Assembly (NCBI GenBank): GCA_948567375.1
Contig: OX419762.1
Coordinates: 2,982,001 to 3,046,000 of the forward strand
Length of the DNA: 64,000 nucleotides
Direction: 5' to 3'
From: Lunularia cruciata
Lineage: Eukaryota > Streptophyta > Marchantiopsida > Lunulariales > Lunulariaceae
The notes under the pieces are model-generated. The model worked only from the letters and a program-made list of their open reading frames with translations. It was not told where the DNA came from and made no database searches. Position 1 is the stretch's first letter; each line of letters begins with the position of its first letter. Position numbers and translations under genes: made by a program. Below are positions 1-10,711 of the stretch, one piece after another.

Positions 1-246
1 GCTTGTGTGCCCAAGAGTTCACAACTCTTTACTCAAAGCCAAACACCTAAGAATAATATAAAGTCAATACACTAGAATCCAAAAAGGACATGCTCACTCT
101 TTCTATAATCTCTAAACCAGAGTTGTAACTTAGTTGTAACTAACTCTAGCTAATCAAGGCTAATGTAGAATTTTGGCTAAGCACTATATAGATAATAACT
201 CTCACTTACTTACAAAATCAAACTTAATATCCCCATAAAGCATACA
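1..246 (-). repeat. Dispersed repeat R, copy 1, left part
   Basis: This AT-rich non-coding stretch resembles 11481-11740: both share the 'agttc.caactctt' start, the 'taatatcaagtcaata' type core and the 'taactctagctaatca' motif. The same repeat resumes at 5855 on the far side of element A1, so A1 split it. The minus strand is given because the related copy at 31310-32050, which precedes a gag-like gene, reads the other way. It is probably part of an old LTR of family D, but its outer limit lies before the window. Confidence 0.6.
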
Positions 247-644
247 TGTAACAATATGGAGTTTAGCAATGAAGTTAGTCAGGCTTACAAAGTAGCACAT
301 AAGACAAATTAGCCTAGAATATTCCAAAAGTATCTAGGAAGCTTCTTGGGAAGCTTCCTGGCTAGCTTAGCTTGCACCTCAAGTAAGTAGCTTCTAGAAG
401 CTTCCAACTAGCTTAGCTTGCATGCCAAGTAGGAAGCTTCTTGAGAAGCTTCCTAGTTAACTTGGCTTGCACTCTAAGAAAGCGGCTTGAGGAAGCTTCT
501 TGAGAAGCTTCTCAAGGGCCTTGTATGCTACCTATAAATACCAAAGCCAAAGCTCATGCTAGGCATTTGGAGTTTTCCCTCATTCAAGTGTCCCAATATG
601 AATTTCCATTCTCTTATTTCTCTCCTTGGATTTGGTCTTTTACA
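247..644 (+). repeat. 5' LTR of A1
   Basis: A 398-bp LTR beginning TGTAACAATATGG and ending TTTTACA. It repeats at 5443-5854 and is directly followed by the primer binding site. It contains a U3 rich in GAAGCTTC palindromes and a TATA box at 533-540. Confidence 0.95.
337..540 (+). promoter_or_regulatory. LTR promoter: heat-shock-element-like array and TATA box
   Basis: The U3 holds repeated inverted GAA/TTC units. TTC-ta-GAA-gc-TTC at 392-404 is an exact three-unit match to the plant and animal heat-shock-factor consensus (alternating nGAAn and nTTCn every 5 bp). Paired GAA-gc-TTC units at 338-357, 433-452 and 492-511 form near-palindromes with a 4-bp gap between pairs. The TATA box 'tataaata' (533-540) lies just downstream, so the array is in the proximal promoter position. 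The same layout is in the other A LTRs, best preserved in A5. Known precedent: the copia element ONSEN of Arabidopsis is heat-activated through such sites. Heat response here is inference. Confidence 0.6.
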
Positions 645-645
645 T

Positions 646-657
646 TGGTATCAAAGC
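646..657 (+). other. Primer binding site of A1 (initiator tRNA-Met type)
   Basis: TGGTATCAAAGC one base after the 5' LTR. It differs by one base from the usual plant iMet site TGGTATCAGAGC. Confidence 0.9.
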
Positions 658-909
658 ATGAATGGGATGGATGGAATTTATGGACCACCAAATCCACTTC
701 CACCAAACCATTAGGATTTTTGTGTCCAAATACTACCCAAGCATCGTTTCACATAATTCATCACCTTGTACTTTGGACAAGATTTTCTGCATATGATCAT
801 CATATCTGAGGAACCCTTGGTGCTTCCGGTTGTAACTTATGGAGAACGGTGGACGTGCTGTTTCTATGTGTTAATAAATTAGATAGATTGGGAGTGGTGT
901 GATAGAGGA

Positions 910-1860
910 GCAACCATGGTGGCAATACCTGATGTTATCCTTGCTATGCAACAACAAATTGAGCACTTTACTCAATTGTTGGATGAACAAGATCTTTGAC
1001 GACAACAGTAGGTGGAGAAAGTACCAACTTGAGAAGAAGAAGATTGGATCAGATTCCCTAAACCCAAGGTATTTGAAGGCAAGAATCTCCTGAGTGCAAT
1101 GGAGAAATTTTTTCTTTGATTGTGAACATTATTTTGAAGCTACCAATCTACAAGATGAGCAAAAACAGATTCTCTTGGCTTTGAGCCAATTGGATGGAGT
1201 AGCAAAGCTATGGTGGAGATTCTGAGTGGAGCAAGCCAAACGACAAATGCTTGCTCCAATCTTGACATGGGAAAAATTCAAGAGAGCAATAATTAGTCGG
1301 TTCCAAGCTATAAATGCCACACAAGCTGCACAGGATAAGTTGGTAGAGTTGAAACAAATTGGCTCTATAAGAAGTTACATCATGCAATTCCAAAACACTA
1401 TCATGCAAATTCCATATATATTGGAAGGTGAAGCTCTGGATCAATTTGTGAGGGGCTTGAAGGTGAGAACCAAATTAGAGGTAACCATGCAAGAGCCACA
1501 ACACTTGGAGGAAGCCATGCGGTTGGCCAAACGTTTTGATTCCTTGGTGGCAACAACTTGGTCTCAACCTCGACCTCCACAAAGTCTACCAATACACAAC
1601 ACACAAGTGGAGGAACCAACACCAATGGAGATTGATGCAATTCAATGAAGACCACTTGGCATGGCAGATAGGGAGAAACTATGAACAAATGGTGGTTGTT
1701 TTTATTGTTGCCAATTGGGGCATCACATTGCTGAATGTCCACTCAAGAATGGAAAACCTCGACAAGTTGCCCAAGTGGAGGTTGTGGAGCAGAATGATCA
1801 AGGAAATGAGGAATCTCAGTAGGAGATTTCAAGCCGCCTACTGGGAGCTTGATTAGTTCC
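910..1860 (+). pseudogene. gag of A1 (capsid and CCHC nucleocapsid)
   Basis: The best-preserved block, 1226-1648, encodes a retrotransposon gag (PF03732-like) capsid segment with FKRAIISRFQAINAT, an LVELKQIGSIRSYI helix and the LDQFVRGLK motif typical of plant gypsy gag. A CX2CX4HX4C zinc knuckle follows at 1697-1738 (C-F-Y-C..GHHIAEC). The protein would package element RNA in cytoplasmic particles. Broken; matching gag regions are in A3, A4 and A5. Confidence 0.85.
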
Positions 1861-1917
1861 AATGGGATTGAAGGCTCGACCTATGCAAGTTTGCTTCACT
1901 TGCAAGGTATGATATCT

Positions 1918-2222
1918 AATCGGGGTTGTAGGATTTTGGTTGATTCTGGAAGTTCAGAGAATTGCATGTCTATGCAAGTAGCAAAGGAATTGGGTATTCC
2001 CATCAAGCCAATGAAGTAGTTTGATGATGGCGGATGGTAGAAAGGGTTTTGCATTCTGTACCTTGCATCCTGTTACCTTCAAGATTGGGAAGGAAGTATT
2101 TGGAGTGTATGAGGTTTGTAGTGGCACCTCTACACTATGATATCATTCTGGTTCTACCTTGGCTTGAACATCATAAGGTTCAATTTGATTGGACCCGATA
2201 CCAAATTCAAGTACAACACTAA
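1918..2222 (+). pseudogene. Aspartic protease region of A1
   Basis: The retropepsin active-site motif D-S-G-S is read at 1942-1953 within ILVDSGSSENC, followed by VAKELGIP and by the C-terminal signature block with [13 protein letters not shown]. The enzyme would cut the gag-pol polyprotein. It lies between the gag zinc knuckle and RT, the normal chromovirus position. Broken. Confidence 0.85.
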
Positions 2223-2282
2223 GGTAGGAATTTTTGATTAGGTTGTTTTGCACCTTTGAGTAAGACACCTAAGAATAGTCAG

Positions 2283-2462
2283 TCCCAAGATGGGAAGTTT
2301 GTCGAGAAGGTAGCCATAGAGCAAACCTTGAAGGGAGTGGAGTCCCAAGATGGGAAGTTTGCCAAGAAGGCAACCATGGAGCAAGCTTGGAAGAAAGATG
2401 GGTCCCTAGAAGGGAAGTTTATTAGTAAAGCAGCCATAGAGCAAGCTTTGGAGGAAGATAAG
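2283..2462 (+). repeat. Three 60-bp coding repeats in the protease-RT linker of A1
   Basis: Three head-to-tail units of 60 bp (20 residues) with the pattern S-x-(D/E)GKF-x-x-K-A-x-x-EQ-x-x-(K/E) occupy the linker before RT. Equivalent units occur in A4 (about 27535-27720) and, reversed, in A5 (about 51295-51480). The unit is polar and lysine-rich. No function is known to me; it may be a flexible spacer. Confidence 0.75.
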
Positions 2463-2519
2463 TCTGTATTTGCGGTGTGGATCAAGCCGATTGCACAAGA
2501 CCAATCTATAGAGGACCAA

Positions 2520-3898
2520 GAGCCTCATCAAGCAATGGTTGATCAGATAGTTAAGGAGTTTGTGGACATGTTTCCGGATGATTTGCTAAAGGGATTACCC
2601 TCCGATCAAAGTATGCCCTTCAAGATCGAGTTATTGCCAAGGAGTACTCCAATGAGTAAACCGATCTATTGGCTCTCACCAAAGGAGTTGGAGGAGTTGC
2701 AAACAACACTTACAGAGTTGTTGGAGAAGGATTTCATACAACATAGTACCTCTCCTTGGGGAGCACCGGTACTATTTGTTCCAAAGAAGGATGGAGGACT
2801 TTGTTTCTGTATGGATTATCGTGGGCTTAATAAGCAAACAGTGAAGAATGCATATCTCTTGCCTCGGATTGATGACTTGCTTGATCAACTAAGTGGAGCA
2901 CGCTACTTTTCCAAGTTGGATCTTTGCAACGGCTACTGGAAAATTCCTATTGAGAGAGAGGATGTGCAAAAGACTGCCTTTCGTACAAGGTATGGGCATT
3001 TTGAGTGGACAGTTCTACCTTTTGGACTCACTAATGCTCCTACAGTCTTCATGGATCAGATGCATTGGGTGTTGGATGGACTATTGGATTGATCGGTGGT
3101 GGTGTTCTTAGATGATATCTTAATTTATAGTAAGACAGAGGCAGAACATGTGAGCCATGTGTGAGAAGTCCTAAGACAACTACAACAATGGAAATTTTAC
3201 TACAAGAAGTCAAAGTGCACCTTTTGGCAGAAGGAGGTTACCTTCTTGGGTCATAAGATCTCATAAGAGGGGATCAAGATGGAAGAAGAGAAGATCAAGG
3301 CCATTACTGATTGGCCTACCCCAAAAGATGCTACAAAAGTATGAGCATTCAATGGATTGGCTAGTTTTTACCAACGATTCATCCATTATTATGCTCATGT
3401 GGCTGCACCATTGACTGACCCTTGGGAAAGAACTCAAGCTTTCAGTGGAAAACCCAACATGAAGAAGCATTCCAGAAGTTAAAGCATATGGTGTCTTCAA
3501 GACCCATTCTTCAACCATATGATCCTCAACTACCCTGTGTGGTTGATTTTGATGCTTCTAACTTTGCAATTGGAGCCATTTTGCAACAAGAATTCCCAAA
3601 TGGACTCCATCTCATTGCCTTTATGTCTTGCCAACTCACTACGGCTGAACAAAACTACTCTGCTCAAGATCAAGAACAACTTGCAATGGTATATGCTACC
3701 AAGGTATGGAAGCATTACCTCTTGGGGAAACAAGTGATCATGCGAACTGATCACAAACCATTGTTGCAGACCTTACACTTGGAACACATGAAGAGTCGAC
3801 ATCATTGATGGGAGGAACAACTCCAACTATCTGACATCAAACTTGAGTACAAACCAAGTTGGTTCTATGTCATCCCTGATGCTTTATCACGATGACTT
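2520..3898 (+). pseudogene. Reverse transcriptase and RNase H of A1
   Basis: The RT fingers and palm are clear: [46 protein letters not shown] and [13 protein letters not shown]. The catalytic box F-L-D-D lies at about 3104-3115. The RNase H block (3422-3898) shows VVDFDASNFAIGAIL, NYSAQDQEQLAMVYA and MRTDHKPLLQTL. RT copies element RNA and RNase H degrades the RNA strand. Sequence type is chromoviral Ty3/gypsy. Broken. Confidence 0.92.
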
Positions 3899-4006
3899 GA
3901 TTTGAAATCTCTTCCTCTCATCACAACGGCAATTTCAACAGTGTCAGTTGACTCCAAGGTCCAAAACTAGTTTCAGTCAGCTCTACACCAAGATCCCTTC
4001 TTCCAA

Positions 4007-5415
4007 ATGGTACATGGTTGCCTTATGACATGCGATAAGGAGTACAACACCTTCTCCATCGAGGAGTGCCTTTTATTCCATGAGGACCGGATCTGTGTTC
4101 TAGCTAAAGGTGACATTCAATTTGTGCACCTTCAAGAAGCCCATGATTTACCCATCGCTGGTCACATGGGTGTGGACAAGACCTTGGGTACCCTCCAACG
4201 TCAATGGTGGTGGCCCAACATGACACAAGATGTTCAAGAATTTGTTTGATCGTGTGAGAGCTGCCAATGTAACAAGGCCAGCAACCAGAAGCTGAGTGGA
4301 CTCCTTCAACCACTCATCGTTCCATCCGCTCACAGGGAGCATGTGAACTTGGATCTCATCACATCCTTGCCAAAGACAAAACAAGGACACACCGCAATCA
4401 TGGTGTTTGTGGATAAGCTTAGTAAGCAAATTCATTTGGCACCACCTTGTGATACCGTGGATGCTCCAACCTTAGTGCAAATCTACTTCGACAATGTCTT
4501 CAAGCATCATGGGATGCCATGTGTACTCATCTCCTACTATGATCCTTGATTTACCGGGAAGTTTTGGCAGGCAATCTTCCAGACACTCGGCACCAAGCTT
4601 GCTTTGTCCACGGCCTATCATCCTCAAATTGATGGACAAACCAAACATGCAAATCATACATTGGAGGATATGTTGCATGCCTTTGTCAATGTCCACCATA
4701 CCAACTGGGACGAATGCTTGGCAGCTGCAGAATTTGCCTACAACAATTCCAAACAAGCAAGCACAAGATTTTCTCCTTTCTTTCTCAATTTTGGCCAAGA
4801 TCCACTTGTTCTAGATTCTCTTCTTGCTCCACCTCCATCTCAGGTTCCTCATACTTCCACATTCTTGACCACTATATCCAAATCTCTCCAACAAACCAAG
4901 TCTCACCTCCTTGTTGCTTAGAATTGCCAAAAACAATATGTGGACCACCATTGTCGTGATCTCACCTTTGAAGTCGGTGATAAATTCATGCTATCCTCTA
5001 GTAACCTCCCTCTCCCACTTGATACCCAAGTTTTAAACTTGCCCCTAATTGGATAGGACCCTTTGATATCACCCAAATTGTCTCTCATGTTGCTTATCAA
5101 CATGCCTTGCCTTGTCACATGCATATCTATCCTGTCTTTCATATTTTTGAGTTGAAACCCTTTGTTCCTAACCCCTCTTCCTTTTCCTCTCAATTCCAAC
5201 CTCCCCCTCTTCCTATCCCTATCAATGATCATGAGCAGTACGAAGTTGATCGTATCCTTGTGCGTCGCCATATTCAACGAGGTCATCGCTAACATATGGA
5301 GTATAAGGTCCTTTGAAAAGGGTATCCCCTTCATGATGCTACATGGGAACCTCTTTCTGACCTCTAGAATGCACAGATGGCCATCCATGACTTTGAAGCT
5401 TCACTGGCAATGAGG
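4007..5415 (+). pseudogene. Integrase with C-terminal chromodomain of A1
   Basis: An HHCC zinc-binding domain is seen at about 4140-4290 (HDLPIAGHMGVDK...CESCQCNK). The catalytic core follows (LDLITSLPKTKQGHTAIMVF, then YFDNVFKHHGMP, then STAYHPQIDGQT). A chromodomain-like tail (about 5215-5415) has YEVDRILVRRHIQRGH. Chromodomains of chromoviruses bind histone marks and steer insertion into heterochromatin; that fits this TE-rich setting. Broken. Confidence 0.9.
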
Positions 5416-5429
5416 ACGTCACCAACTAG

Positions 5430-5442
5430 CAGCGGGGGAATA
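5430..5442 (+). other. Polypurine tract of A1
   Basis: The purine-rich stretch 'agcgggggaata' lies directly before the 3' LTR, where plus-strand DNA synthesis starts. The same 'agcggtgggagaata' type tract precedes the 3' LTR of A4. Confidence 0.85.
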
Positions 5443-5854
5443 TGTAACATTATGGAGTTTAGCGACAAAGTTAGTCAAGCTTACAAAGTAGCACATAAGA
5501 CAAATTAGCCTAGAATATTCCAAAAGTATCTAGGAAGCTTCTTGGGAAGCTTCATGGCTAGCTTAGCTTGCACTTCAAGTAAGTAGCTTCTAGAAGCTTC
5601 TAACTAGCTTAGCTTGGGCGCCAAGTAAGCAGATTCTAGAAGGAAGCTTCTTGAGAAGCTTCCTAGTTAACTTGGCTTGCACTCTAAGAAAGCGGATTGA
5701 GTAAGCTTCTTGAGAAGCTAGTCAAGGGCCTTGTATGCTACCTATAAATACCAAAGCTAAAGCTCATGCTAGGCATTCAAAGTTTTCCCTCATTCAAGTG
5801 TCCCAATGTGAGTTTCCATTCTCCTATTTCTTTCCTCGGATTTGGTCTTTTACA
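5443..5854 (+). repeat. 3' LTR of A1
   Basis: A 412-bp LTR, TGTAACATTATGG to TTTTACA, aligned throughout with 247-644. It keeps the exact heat-shock-like triplet TTC-ta-GAA-gc-TTC at 5588-5600. The target duplication 'ataca' follows at 5855-5859. Confidence 0.95.
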
Positions 5855-6480
5855 ATACATGCACCAATGGGTGTTGTAGGTTTGGGTTGCGGGGTATAAA
5901 AGAAGCACCCCAAAAGAAAACTTTAGAAGTTGGGAAAACCTTAACTTGTGCAACCTTCAAATCAGGTGAATCCTCTAAAAATCTGGCAGATCTCTAATTC
6001 TTTTGCCAAATGTGGACCTCCAAATCAAGCTAGTCTTTCCAATTCAAGGAATGGAATTCAAAGAAACACCAAATCCTTAATTCAAGGAGGTGGGTCCCAA
6101 ATCCAACCCAATTTGCACCTTGGCTCAATTTTTGAGCTCCAACCACCAATTCAGCTCCTCACTCTCAAATAGACCTTTCCAATCAGCAAAATTTAACATC
6201 CATTATCTCTTATCTAACCTCAATTCTAAGAAACTTTAGTAGTGCAAATTGTCACAACTCAACTCAATAAACTTCCAACAATATGTTTTGATTACAAACT
6301 CAAGCCACACCTACTCTAGGCAATTCTCACGGACCTCTGTCCACAAAAGTCAGGAGCTTGAAGGCTCAACCTCAAAGAAGTGAGCTCTTTAGAGCCACAC
6401 TTTGAAAGCATACTCCCTTGGAGTGGCCAAGAATCTAGCCCTAATAGCATATCTTATGTTCCAATTGATGGTGCAAAGCA
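5855..6480 (-). repeat. Dispersed repeat R, copy 1, right part
   Basis: Continues the repeat cut by A1. It matches 11740-12361 on the same strand (for example 'cttgtgcaac.ttcaaatca') and the reverse complement of 31310-32050. The block around 6330-6410 ('gcttgaaggctcaac', 'caaagaagtgagctct') is the clearest shared stretch with 31400-31440. Non-coding. Probably an LTR fragment of family D. Confidence 0.7.
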
Positions 6481-7777
6481 ACTATTTAGTATAGCTATCA
6501 TTATCAAGACTATATGTCCACATCTGAGCAAACTAGCTTTGGCATTTCAAAGATCGTGACATAAATGAACTTCTATCATGGCCTATTCACGATTGGGTTT
6601 CAATAAATGATTTATACAACTAAGGATATTCATATAAAGGCATAGTGATATGATAGAAGAGCTTGCTAGTATAGTCATCAACCCAAAAGATGGCATTCTA
6701 AGTACTTATGATGACCCAAAATATGATAGTGAAACTACTTATGTGGATGCACCATGTACTAAAGAATATTATAATAATCTATGAGAGGTAAAAAGATCTA
6801 TTTTTATATACAATGAGACTTCATTTCAATCTTCTTTTAAATTTTTTTTGTAAATCTCTTGTACAACGCAACCACTCCATGCTTTTCATTTGGAGTACAA
6901 AAGAACAAGTGCAAGATTATGTCTCTATGGTTCATTTGGGTCTATGTAAACTAAAAATTTTACACAATTCTCTACTCCCATGTTCAAGTTATTTTCTTAT
7001 CATGAGATTTTTGGTAATTATTTTCCAAAAAATATAAAGTTGTAAACATGTTCCAAGATTTTCTTTCTAGAACTTTCACTTTCCTACTTGGTCCACAGAG
7101 ATGAAAGTTGAACTCAAAGTACACTTTTGTCTTTATTTATGTTTGTTGACTTATCTAAATCTTAAATTCATTTTGGGATCAAAGTGATTGTACATTTCCA
7201 ACTATTCAAGACTATAGACCATAAGGAATTATTCTAGTATGAATATTTTCATAAAAATATTCAACAAGTTTTGAATATGTGTCTTTCTTTTAATGTCTTT
7301 AATACTAATTAAGTAATTGATTACAAGAAACAAAAATGAGTTATGAATCCTCTTCCATACACATACATTCCTTGTCTTTCATAGGTGACATGTCAAATCC
7401 TCTCTAATTACTCATTCTTAATCTTACCTATTATTCCTTGATTTATTTTACAATTTTTAATTTTTGTGAATTTATTTCTTCTACCCTCTAATCAACCTTT
7501 GATCTCGAGACAACTACAAAAATCATCCAGGTTTGGATAAGGTTTGGCCAAGGTTTTGGATATTTTATATATATATATAATCCAATACCTTTGCCAAATA
7601 GAGTTTTTGATTCGGTTATTGCATATAGAGAAAATGGAAAAGGTAGACAAAAAAATCCAATATAGACCTGGGCTTTGAGAATGCAAGGTCATGATCATCC
7701 ATAAGAATACCATGATTACAGTAGAGTATTACTTGTCTACAAGTTTTATTACATAAGATTATCTAGATGGTGGATAG
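6481..7777. other. AT-rich intergenic DNA, nothing recognised
   Basis: I see no coding region with recognisable motifs, no LTR and no tandem array. Short open frames here are AT-driven. A small (TA)n run lies near 7568-7580. Confidence 0.6.
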
Positions 7778-8059
7778 ATGATGGTTTCAGCTTCTAAAGT
7801 GGTTAAGTCTATTATTTATTTATTGTACTTTGAAAATCCATTGTGTGGCGAGTGGCTTCTCTTTAGCAGCGATATACACAAAGTAATACGGGAACGGTTG
7901 ATCCCTAAATTCTGCTCTACACTTCTACATTATGGTTGCTCTAAAGTATTATGGATGAATTCAAGACCTTGTTTTGTGGTTAGGACAATGGAGGAATTCA
8001 GTGGTCTTGGTTTCAAATATGTGGACATTGTCTTGTGGTCAGGCTGGCCGCAACTTTGA
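7778..8059 (+). other. Open frame of 93 codons, unrecognised
   Basis: The frame encodes a hydrophobic, cysteine-containing 93-residue sequence that I do not recognise. No motif, no good start context and no neighbour in a shared arrangement support it. Its end overlaps a 68-bp repeat array, so it is likely a chance frame. Confidence 0.15.
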
Positions 8060-8249
8060 GTCAAATTCTTTGTATGCTTGAAAATCTAATCCTTCCATAT
8101 TGAATTCCAGTCCGGCCGCAGTTTTAAATTGAATTTTTTTATTTCTCTTGGAAATCTAGTTTCTTTAGGTTTAATTCCAGTACTACTTTGGGTTGAATTC
8201 TTCGTTCAACTCGAAGTTCTAACTAAAACTGAACACTATTTAGACATTA
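8046..8249. repeat. Three imperfect 68-bp tandem units
   Basis: Units start near 8046, 8114 and 8181. The first two begin 'ggccgca', and all share a ttgaattc-type segment and 'gaaatct'. The units are well diverged, so the array is old. Confidence 0.6.
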
Positions 8250-8699
8250 GGAGGTTTCACTTTAGCAATATCAACGTCAGTAAACTTTGTTTATGGGATA
8301 TTTACAGGATGTCCCATAGATTAGGGCATTTCAATAATGGCTTTTCCATTCTCCATAAATATTATGTAAAGTTTGTTTTTAATATCCATAGATTATTTTA
8401 CAAGTAGTGGGCAATGGAGTATTCAAGAATTTTATGGGTCTTCATCCATAATTGTAAAATATCTATGGGCCTTGCAAATCATGACCCATAGATTTTAACG
8501 GGTTAGAGGTGCTCCCAAAAATTTTAATTCAGGTGCATTAGGATTAATGAGTGATCCAAGATAGCATTTAGTCCCATTTACAAGATTTTAAAATGAGAAT
8601 ATAGATTGGCGCAAACATATTGGGAATTGAGTGTTGAACCCCAATGAAACCAAACCAATAAAAGAGTCGTGCAAAAACAACCTGCAAAGGAATTGGGAT

Positions 8700-8790
8700 T
8701 TAAAAGTTGAGTTGAATAGTGAAAGTATTTGAAAGTTGAGTTGAATAGTGAAAGTATTTGAAAGTTGAGTTGAATAGTGAATTGTTGAGA
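8700..8790. repeat. 29-bp tandem repeat, nearly three units
   Basis: The unit 'aaagttgagttgaatagtga' plus 'aagtatttg' repeats almost without change, so this is a recent slippage-type expansion in otherwise unrecognised DNA. Confidence 0.9.
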
Positions 8791-8879
8791 AGCCGAGAGG
8801 ACCAAAGTGTTAAAGGGTTGTGAAAGAATTAGTTTGTGAAATTGTAGAAAAGACGACCAAGAGAACCAAAAGGGTATGT

Positions 8880-9260
8880 GTTTGGAAGGACTGGGTCCCG
8901 TGAAAAAATGCATGGATTAGGTCTATGGAGGAAACTAAGCAAGAATAGAAATAGAAAGAATCTCCTTTAGTTTAAGTTGCTTTTAGAGTCTCTAGTTCAG
9001 TTTAGAGAAAAATTGTGGAGAAGTAGAGGAAACTTCAAGTGTGCTTTGTATTTGAGCTTTTTGAAGGGATTCGGTCTTGGGAAGAAACTACACAAGAATA
9101 ATGTAGAGTTCACTTTAGAGACTCTAGTTAAGTTTAGAGAGTGAAATTGTAGAGAATCCAAAGAGAGATTGAAAAAGCTTTGCGGCTGAAGGGATTGGGT
9201 CTTGTTAAAAGGCTGATTGGGGTTTTGAACTCCTCATAATAAATGTTCATAAAATTATTC
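8880..9260. repeat. Diverged long-unit repeats
   Basis: A phrase of the type 'gaagggattgggtcttg' recurs near 8885, 9063 and 9188. Between them 'gactctagttaagtttagag' type stretches recur (about 8990 and 9120). The units are irregular, 125-180 bp. Non-coding. Confidence 0.5.
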
Positions 9261-9436
9261 ATTTGGAAAAAGTTTGAGGTGGGTTATCTTCAATGAAGTT
9301 TTTGTTTGGGAAAAGACTCTTGGGATAGGTCTTTTGTTGTATTTGTATGTGTGTGCATTTTGTGGCCCTAGTGTTTTGAATTTCTAAATTTTGCTTGTTG
9401 TGTGGCATGGTGTGTCGTTCAATCTTTCTATCATAG

Positions 9437-9900
9437 AGTAAGTCTAATATTTCAAGATTAAAAGTCATGTTAGTGTGCATGGTGTGTCTCTCAAGTTTTA
9501 TTATGACAGGGTAAGTCTAATATTTCAAGATTTAAAGTCATATTAGTGTGCATGGTGTGTCTTTCAAGTTTTGTTGCGACAGGCTAAGTCTAATATTTCA
9601 AGATTCAATGTCATGTTAGTGGGTATGGTGGTTTGCTCAGGTTTCACCGTGACAGTTTAATCTAAGCTTTCAAGATTTAAAATCATGTTCGTGGGTACAG
9701 TGTGTCACTTAGGTTTTGCTGTGACATGTGATAGGCTAAGTCTAATATTTCAAGATTTAAAGTCATGTTAGCAGGTATGGTGTATTACGTTGTGACAAGC
9801 TAAGTCTAACATTTCAAGATTTAAAGTCAAGCTAAGTTGAAATGTTAGTGGGTATTGTGTATTGTTCAGGTTTTGCTCTGAAAGGCGAAGTCAAATAATT
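9437..9900. repeat. 74-bp minisatellite, about six units
   Basis: Units beginning 'taagtctaatatttcaagat' start near 9437, 9511, 9585, 9658, 9735 and 9801. Each continues with a variant of 'aaagtcatgttagtg', then a 'ggtgtgtc' block and a 'gttttgttgtgaca' end. Spacing is 66-77 bp. Units differ by 10-25 percent by eye. No coding capacity is evident. Confidence 0.85.
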
Positions 9901-10711
9901 AAAATCAAGCTAAATTGAAATGTTGAAGTGAGAATTGAAATTATTACTATTAGCTCTAAATGTATCCATATTAGCATTCATCGAAGTTAGTTTTATCACC
10001 TAAAAATATTTCAAACTTGAATGTAACACATCGAAGTTAGATTTTATTAGCTAAAGTATTTGAAATGAGAATGTAACATAAGTTAGATTTTATCAACTAA
10101 AAGTATTAGAATTGAAACCTGGAAGTCAGTTCCAGACATATTTGAGACGAGAATGTGGATTTGAATGGAAGTATTAATCTTGTTCATGAAAATAACCATA
10201 TTGCGTGAAACTATTCACCTTGTTCACGGGAAATGAATATATTGTAGTCACCTTTTAAAGATAAGTTCAGGTATGAAAGTGTATATGTGAGATGTCGTTG
10301 TAAAGAGAGGTGTTAGCACTATATTGAGAGGTGGTTGTTGTAGGGAGTAAGGGGGGTGTCAGCGCTATATGAAAGGTCGGTGGGTGTACGAAGGGTGGAA
10401 AGTCATCCTTCGGATCGACTCTCCTCTTTCCTTCTCCATATGTAAGATCCTCACAATTCTGGGACCGTTTAAGATTTTGGGAGAGAGAAGACTTCGTATT
10501 TTCGAAAGGAGGAGTCTAACATTCGGGAGGGGCTTTAGAGAGTTCACATTCGAAGGAAAATAAATCTAACGGAACCTCAACGAAACCCCCCCAATGCAAC
10601 AGAAGTAAAATCGAACATTAAATTTTGATGGAAATAATTTGTGTAAACTTTCCAATAGAAGAACTGACTCATAAGAAAAGTCATCTACTTTTATACATAC
10701 CTACAAGCCAT
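9901..10711. other. Non-coding DNA, nothing firmly recognised
   Basis: A partial duplication lies at about 10290-10375 ('gaggtgttagcactatat' and 'ggggtgtcagcgctatat'). Both strands are open for 60-64 codons around 10365-10563; I see no protein family in either frame. A stretch 'tcctcacaattctgggaccg' is more GC-rich than its surroundings. Confidence 0.4.

Larger units (their letters stand above)
247..5854 (+). mobile_element. Chromovirus A1 (Ty3/gypsy LTR retrotransposon), complete layout, broken
   Basis: This is a 5.6-kb element with both LTRs, a tRNA-iMet primer site, gag, protease, RT, RNase H, integrase and a C-terminal chromodomain, which is the order of plant chromoviruses; its small size and short LTRs recall Reina-type elements. 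The 5-bp target duplication 'ataca' lies at 242-246 and 5855-5859. LTR ends are TG..CA. A hand comparison of the two LTRs gives about 24 differences in about 398 aligned positions (roughly 6 percent) plus one indel. That is some 2-3 million years at a commonly used grass rate of 1.3e-8 per site per year, which may not suit this host. It is broken, with more than ten breaks across gag-pol. It inserted into repeat R; the related copy near 11735-11750 shows the site without an insertion. Confidence 0.95.

Noticed and set aside
646-657. tRNA-Met-like sequence
   Set aside because: Only the 12 bases complementary to the tRNA 3' end are present; it is a primer binding site, not a tRNA gene.
7778-8059. 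A possible small host gene
   Set aside because: No recognisable domain, AT-rich surroundings and overlap with a tandem array; kept only as a low-confidence open frame.
10365-10563. Open frames on both strands over the same 190 bp
   Set aside because: Mirror-image open frames in a short GC-richer patch are common by chance; neither matches a known protein.
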